Assembly: GCA_035283845.1 (NCBI GenBank)
Contig: DATESZ010000240.1
Location: forward strand, 1 to 8,937
From: DATESZ01 sp035283845
GTDB lineage: Bacteria; Desulfobacterota; Syntrophia; Syntrophales; JACQWR01
Reading direction: 5' to 3'
DNA length: 8,937 bases
Shown one piece after another: positions 5,761 through 8,937 of this stretch. Positions within the stretch are counted from its first letter, which is position 1; each line of letters begins with the position of its first letter. Made by a program: the position numbers and the translations under genes. The notes under the pieces were generated by a model. It searched no databases. It saw only the letters and a list, made by a program, of their open reading frames with translations, and had not been told where the DNA came from.

Positions 5761-5858
5761 TGAAAATATCCCCTCCCTGTATCCCTCCCCCTCGACGGGG
5801 GAGGGAAGGGTGGGGGTGGTTTTCATCCTTCGTTGTGCCCGCGTCGGGTATGGGGGTT
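5761..5858 (+). repeat. Palindromic GC repeat, copy 2
   Basis: This is a single-unit copy of the element at 1016-1114, in the same orientation, about 89 percent identical by hand alignment with one single-base gap. The central hairpin is identical: CCCTCCCCC at 5783-5791 pairs with GGGGGAGGG at 5797-5805 around TCGAC. The terminal mini-hairpin TGCCCG/CGGGTA (5836-5841 and 5845-5850) keeps its pairing through a G-U wobble where copy 1 has G-C. The copy begins 21 bases after the small membrane protein stop and ends 41 bases before gpmI. It may end transcription of the upstream operon or stabilise its mRNA end. There is no poly-T tract, so it is not a canonical intrinsic terminator. Confidence 0.85.
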
Positions 5859-5899
5859 ATAGCCTAAATAACATTAAGTAGTAACAAAAGGAGAATTTC

Positions 5900-7453
5900 A
5901 TGCGACCTGTCTGCGTTATCGTGCGGGACGGCTGGGGGCGCAACGATAACCCGAGAGGCAATGCCGTCCTTGCCGCCGGGACGCCGAATCTGAATGAATA
6001 CATGAAGAGCTACCCCTGGACGCTTCTTGAAGCTTCCGGTGAGGCAGTCGGCTTGCCGCAGGGATTCCAGGGCTCCAGCGAAGTCGGACACCTAAACATG
6101 GGCGCCGGGCGAGTGGTTATTCAGGAGCTTACGCGCATCGACGATGCCCTGCGAGACGGATCTCTGTTCACATCCCCAAAGTGGGTATCAATGATGGCCC
6201 CATGGAGAGCGCACCGCGGCACGCTCCATCTTTTGGGGCTGCTTCAAGACGAAGGCGTGCACGCCCATCAGGAGCATCTATTCAAGTTCATGGCGCGGGC
6301 CCGCAAGGAACAACCGGACGGAGCCATTGTGGTGCACCCTTTCCTGGACGGCAGGGACACGCCACCCCGCAGTTGTCTTGAGTATTTATCAACCTTAAGC
6401 GAGGTCATGGAGAAAACCGGCAACTGCCGGATCGGGACCATCATGGGACGCTATTATGCCATGGACAGATCGAAAAACTGGAGACTCACCGATAGGGCCT
6501 TCCACTGCCTTGTCTGCGGCGAGGGGCGGAACGCGCCCTCAGCCGAGAGCGCTGTCCGGGAATCCTATGAGAGCGACAAGACCCCGGATAACGTGGAGAT
6601 GTTCGATGAGTACATCCCTCCTTATTGCATCGGAGGTTACGGGGGAGTGCAGGACGGGGACTGCATAATCCATACGAACTACCGGCAGGACCGGGCTATC
6701 CAGTTGTCGAAAGCCTTTGTCGATCCCGGATACCCAGGGAAACTGCGGAGGAAGCCGGATGTTGCCTACCTGGGACTGACGCGCTACTACGACGAGTTCA
6801 GGGAATACCTGATCGAGCCGATGGACACGGGAGGAAACATGGAAAACCTGCTTGGAGAAGTGATATCCCGTGCCGGTTTGCGGCAACTGCGCATCTCCGA
6901 GACTCAGAAGTTTCCCCACGTCACCAGTTTTTTTAACGGTAAGTCCACAACTCCCTACATTCGGGAGGATGACGTAGAAATCAGGAGCCGTTTCGATCCG
7001 GCGACTTTTGCCAGTCACCCGGAGATGGAAGCCTATGCCGTTACCGAGGCGTTGCTCGCCCGGCTTACGAACAACCCCTATGCCTTCATCCTCCTTAACC
7101 TGGCAAACGGGGATATGGTGGGGCATACGGGCGATTTCGAGGCGGCAAGGAAAGCTATCGAAATTGTAGACCATTGTGTGGGAAAGGTCGTCAACCGGCT
7201 GCTTGAACTCAACGCCCATGTGCTGGTGACGGCAGATCACGGGAACGCCGAGCAGATGATCGACTACAAGACCGGCATGGTCAAAACGAGTCATACTACC
7301 TTTCCCGTCGAGTGCATCTACATTGCCAATGATTCCCCGGGCAAACGCCTCCTAAGCCGGGCAAAGCTCTCGGATATTGCCCCGACTGTTCTTACGTTGC
7401 TGTCCCTCGACATTCCCCAGGACATGACCGCCCATGTCCTGGTTTTGGAGTGA
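5900..7453 (+). CDS. gpmI: 2,3-bisphosphoglycerate-independent phosphoglycerate mutase
   Basis: This 517-residue cytoplasmic enzyme interconverts 3- and 2-phosphoglycerate in glycolysis and gluconeogenesis, using two Mn ions and a phosphoserine intermediate. Asp10 in the DGWG motif and Ser60 in GSSEVGHLNMGAGR are the metal and nucleophile residues; HPFLDGRDTPP (146-156) and GRYYAMDR (183-190) line the substrate site. NGDMVGHTGD provides Asp405 and His409, TADHGN provides Asp446 and His447, and HTTFPV provides His465. The usual Asn before the nucleophile (GNSEVGH) is Ser here, and the usual Pro of NPDMVGH is Gly; otherwise the site is intact. Length is typical. The ATG at 5900 follows AGGAG at 5889-5893 with good spacing. 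It is separated from the respiratory operon by the repeat and converges on yqeB, so it is probably a single-gene unit. In an organism growing on propionate or other short acids it would serve gluconeogenesis. Confidence 0.95.
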   Translation: MRPVCVIVRDGWGRNDNPRGNAVLAAGTPNLNEYMKSYPWTLLEASGEAVGLPQGFQGSSEVGHLNMGAGRVVIQELTRIDDALRDGSLFTSPKWVSMMAPWRAHRGTLHLLGLLQDEGVHAHQEHLFKFMARARKEQPDGAIVVHPFLDGRDTPPRSCLEYLSTLSEVMEKTGNCRIGTIMGRYYAMDRSKNWRLTDRAFHCLVCGEGRNAPSAESAVRESYESDKTPDNVEMFDEYIPPYCIGGYGGVQDGDCIIHTNYRQDRAIQLSKAFVDPGYPGKLRRKPDVAYLGLTRYYDEFREYLIEPMDTGGNMENLLGEVISRAGLRQLRISETQKFPHVTSFFNGKSTTPYIREDDVEIRSRFDPATFASHPEMEAYAVTEALLARLTNNPYAFILLNLANGDMVGHTGDFEAARKAIEIVDHCVGKVVNRLLELNAHVLVTADHGNAEQMIDYKTGMVKTSHTTFPVECIYIANDSPGKRLLSRAKLSDIAPTVLTLLSLDIPQDMTAHVLVLE

Positions 7454-7483
7454 GAGCCCTTCGGTTTTGACGCGCTTTACGAA

Positions 7484-7500
7484 ACCTGGATTTTCCAGGT
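7484..7500. terminator. Hairpin after gpmI, possible weak terminator
   Basis: A perfect 7-bp stem, ACCTGGA (7484-7490) with TCCAGGT (7494-7500), has a TTT loop and starts 31 bases after the gpmI stop. No U-tract follows in either direction, so it may be a 3' mRNA stabiliser or a Rho-assisted end rather than an intrinsic terminator. It lies between convergent genes. The rest of 7454-7650 shows nothing else that I can support. Confidence 0.4.
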
Positions 7501-7650
7501 GAATAAGATCCTGCCTCTCGGCGCTTGTTTTCAGGAAAGAGGATTGCTAAAATGTCAATATTTCACGGACGTCCCCTGTTTTCCCTGCGTTCTTTTCAAC
7601 TGCTTTATATTAAACAGGAATAATATCGTACATATTCATACCTCACCCCC

Positions 7651-8442
7651 TCAATTGTTGAAATGCATGATTGCTTCGAGAACGCCTCCACCGATGGCTC
7701 GCGCCTTATCCGTAATGGTGTAGCAGTATTCCTTAACGCCTCTCGGATCAATGTCTCCTATCTTCTCCTCCGCCGTCACATCGATCTCACGGATAAGACC
7801 TCGCAGTATCCCGTCAATAGACGCATACACAGGGGTTTTGTCTACATAGAGAATAAGATCGCCTTTCTTGATTTCATCCCCCATATCTTTGATATGACTT
7901 ACCAGGCCGCCATGGGGCGCACGTAATACCCGTTCCTTGGTATAGCCCATTGTGGAACCAGGCATTCCTGTAAGGGGTTCTGCCGAACCACTGTATATTA
8001 CTTTACCGAGGTCATGTCCTCTGTTGCTTTCCACCACTGCATGGACATCTCGGGGAGCCGTAAATCCCGGTCCGACGCCGATGACCAGAGTTGATTCCTC
8101 CCTTTTTGTGCCTGTATTTCGTTTCGCCATGATGGCGTCGACTACCACATCCGGCTTCAGTTCATTTACAAAACGCCATTCGGGATCAACAATGACGGCA
8201 ATATTCCTCCTTCTCCAGACATCGAAAATATCTGCAAAATTTCCCGCGTACTCTGCCTTTACGCCTTCGACTTCTTTTTCACTTTGATACACGGCTTCAG
8301 AAAAGGCTACGGTTCTGCGCACAGTAATCGGCTGCGGAATTTCCATCATGACCAGCAATTTAAGATTAGCCATAAAGAGCCTGCACGCAATACCCGTGGC
8401 CATCTCCCCGGCTCCCTTTATCACTATTTTCATGTCTCTCAT
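7651..8442 (-). CDS. yqeB: YqeB-family protein of selenium-dependent molybdenum hydroxylase systems
   Basis: This 263-residue protein matches the YqeB (EF2563-type) family, which by comparative genomics travels with genes for selenium-dependent molybdenum hydroxylases and is thought to act in maturation of their labile-selenium or molybdenum cofactor. The biochemical reaction is not established. Seen in the sequence: a Rossmann-like start KGAGEMATGIACRL (residues 9-22), EIPQPITVRRTVAFSEAVY (34-52), the family signature GPGFTAPRDVHAVVESNRG (124-142) and SGSAEPLTGMPG (151-162), and a C-terminal segment (about 170-215) with HGG and IKKGDLI that resembles a biotinyl/lipoyl-like strand pattern. 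The ATG at 8442 is chosen over the in-frame ATG at 8433 because AAGGGGAA at 8458-8451 is closer to it. The stop codon of a 21-codon frame upstream overlaps this start. A truncated DUF364 gene lies 79 bases upstream on the same strand. No hydroxylase genes are in view; they may lie beyond the window. Confidence 0.88.
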   Translation of the reverse strand: MRDMKIVIKGAGEMATGIACRLFMANLKLLVMMEIPQPITVRRTVAFSEAVYQSEKEVEGVKAEYAGNFADIFDVWRRRNIAVIVDPEWRFVNELKPDVVVDAIMAKRNTGTKREESTLVIGVGPGFTAPRDVHAVVESNRGHDLGKVIYSGSAEPLTGMPGSTMGYTKERVLRAPHGGLVSHIKDMGDEIKKGDLILYVDKTPVYASIDGILRGLIREIDVTAEEKIGDIDPRGVKEYCYTITDKARAIGGGVLEAIMHFNN

Positions 8443-8504
8443 ATGCGAGCTTCCCCTTTGTTTTTTTCACAGTTGATAAAGCAGCTTACCATGATCGGTC
8501 TCAC
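8439..8504 (-). CDS. Possible 21-residue small ORF coupled to yqeB
   Basis: A GTG at 8504 opens a 21-codon frame (MRPIMVSCFINCEKNKGEARI) whose TGA overlaps the yqeB ATG as ATGA. AGGAG at 8515-8511 sits six bases before the GTG, and the frame begins 17 bases after the DUF364 stop. It has two cysteines (SCFINC) and I know no homologue. It may be a coupling or leader ORF that delivers ribosomes to yqeB, or simply chance. The support is the ribosome site and the stop/start overlap alone. Confidence 0.25.
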   Translation of the reverse strand: MRPIMVSCFINCEKNKGEARI

Positions 8505-8521
8505 GGCCGGCTCCTAAAGAA

Positions 8522-8788
8522 TCACAATGTCTTGGTCAAAGTAAGAAGTTTCACTCCCGTTACTTCTTTAAAGGTAGCGCCTTCGCTGATGGAACGAACT
8601 ACTTTATCCGCATCGATTACCTTTACACCGCAAATGGCATCGATGCCATGATCAAAAAGCACGGGGGAGAGCGGAGAAGTAGGACCGATCAAAACAACGA
8701 AAGATCTTTTACAGAGAGCGAGAAGACCTTCCAATGTATGATTGATGAATGATGTTCCTGTTATGCCAACGACATCACATTCCGGCAA
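8522..8788 (-). pseudogene. DUF364 domain protein, C-terminal part only (5' end missing or frameshifted)
   Basis: The readable frame encodes the end of a DUF364 (Rossmann-like, putative heavy-metal chelation) protein. LPECDVVGITGTSFINHTLEGLL, GPTSPLSPVLFDHGID and ISEGATF are characteristic of the family's C-terminal half. Complete members are about 250 residues, with an N-terminal DUF4213 domain. Here, translated from a TTG at 8788, only 88 residues exist; the frame stays open back to a TAA at 8860-8858 (KLKWKIRYRI precedes LPEC) without an ATG or GTG. The other two minus-strand frames between 8788 and 8937 do not continue the family convincingly, although one contains KENDIND (8860-8840 region), which could be a displaced piece. 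I therefore call it a broken gene or one affected by frameshift error. Function is unknown in the family; proximity to yqeB fits a metal or molybdenum-cofactor context. Confidence 0.6.
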
Positions 8789-8937
8789 AATTCTATAACG
8801 GATCTTCCATTTTAGTTTTGTGATATTTTCGGTGTAAGTCGTTGATGTCGTTTTCTTTTACGTCCATCGGTAAGTTTTTTCCTGGTGGCTACATGTATCT
8901 GTCTCAAGGGAAGGACATCCGGGAGGCGGACACCGGC
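8789..8937. other. Unassigned right edge upstream of the DUF364 fragment
   Basis: On the minus strand a frame is open from the window edge (8937) to a TAA at 8814-8812, giving 41 residues ending KISQN. It is Lys/Arg-rich in its second half and I cannot match it to a family. It could be the 3' end of an upstream gene, or the displaced 5' part of the DUF364 gene. I see no promoter, RNA gene or repeat in this stretch. Confidence 0.3.

Noticed and set aside
5761..5858. Canonical intrinsic terminator
   Set aside because: The stem is strong but is followed by G-rich sequence, not a T-tract.
6539..7294. 251-codon open frame on the minus strand
   Set aside because: It lies wholly antisense inside gpmI, whose catalytic motifs are intact, and its translation resembles no family that I know.
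7552..7623. 23-codon ATG frame preceded by AGAGGA
   Set aside because: Short, with no recognisable features and not supported by context; too weak to annotate.
7499..7723. 74-codon plus-strand frame after gpmI
   Set aside because: It has no ribosome site, starts inside the hairpin, and its second half is antisense to the end of yqeB.
7952..8287. 111-codon plus-strand frame
   Set aside because: It is the antisense shadow of yqeB, whose family signature is clear on the other strand.

Overview
The window looks like chromosomal DNA from an anaerobic, menaquinone-type bacterium, most plausibly a Desulfobacterota (Syntrophales-like) organism. I infer this from gene content: a split, cobalamin-dependent methylmalonyl-CoA mutase, its epimerase, a succinate dehydrogenase joined to a Rieske/cytochrome b module, and a YqeB-family protein of selenium-dependent molybdenum hydroxylase systems. 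GC-rich palindromic intergenic repeats fit that setting. Taxonomy is inference, because there is no rRNA or marker gene here.

Layout. Positions 29-860 (+) hold the B12-binding small subunit of methylmalonyl-CoA mutase and methylmalonyl-CoA epimerase. Positions 861-1147 are non-coding and filled by a two-unit palindromic G/C-rich repeat. Positions 1148-5739 (+) are one tightly packed operon: a single SdhC-type anchor, SdhA, SdhB, a Tat-type Rieske protein, a fused b6/subunit IV-type cytochrome b, and a small one-helix membrane protein of unknown function. A second copy of the repeat lies at 5761-5858 in the same orientation, so the respiratory operon is bracketed by direct repeats. Then gpmI (+, 5900-7453) converges on a minus-strand pair, yqeB (7651-8442) and the 3' part of a DUF364 gene (8522 to about 8857) that has no intact 5' end. 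A 21-codon reading frame with its own Shine-Dalgarno sits between those two.

How the genes fit together. Methylmalonyl-CoA mutase and epimerase interconvert propionyl-CoA-derived methylmalonyl-CoA and succinyl-CoA, and SDH takes the resulting succinate to fumarate. In propionate oxidisers that step releases electrons at too high a potential to make H2 or formate without energy input. A Rieske/cytochrome b complex in the same operon, with no c-type cytochrome (no CxxCH in any protein of the operon) and with Rieske residues that predict a low potential, suggests a dedicated succinate-linked quinone circuit, possibly for reverse electron transport. This is the most interesting feature of the window. 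The gene order and motifs are seen directly; the physiological role is inferred.
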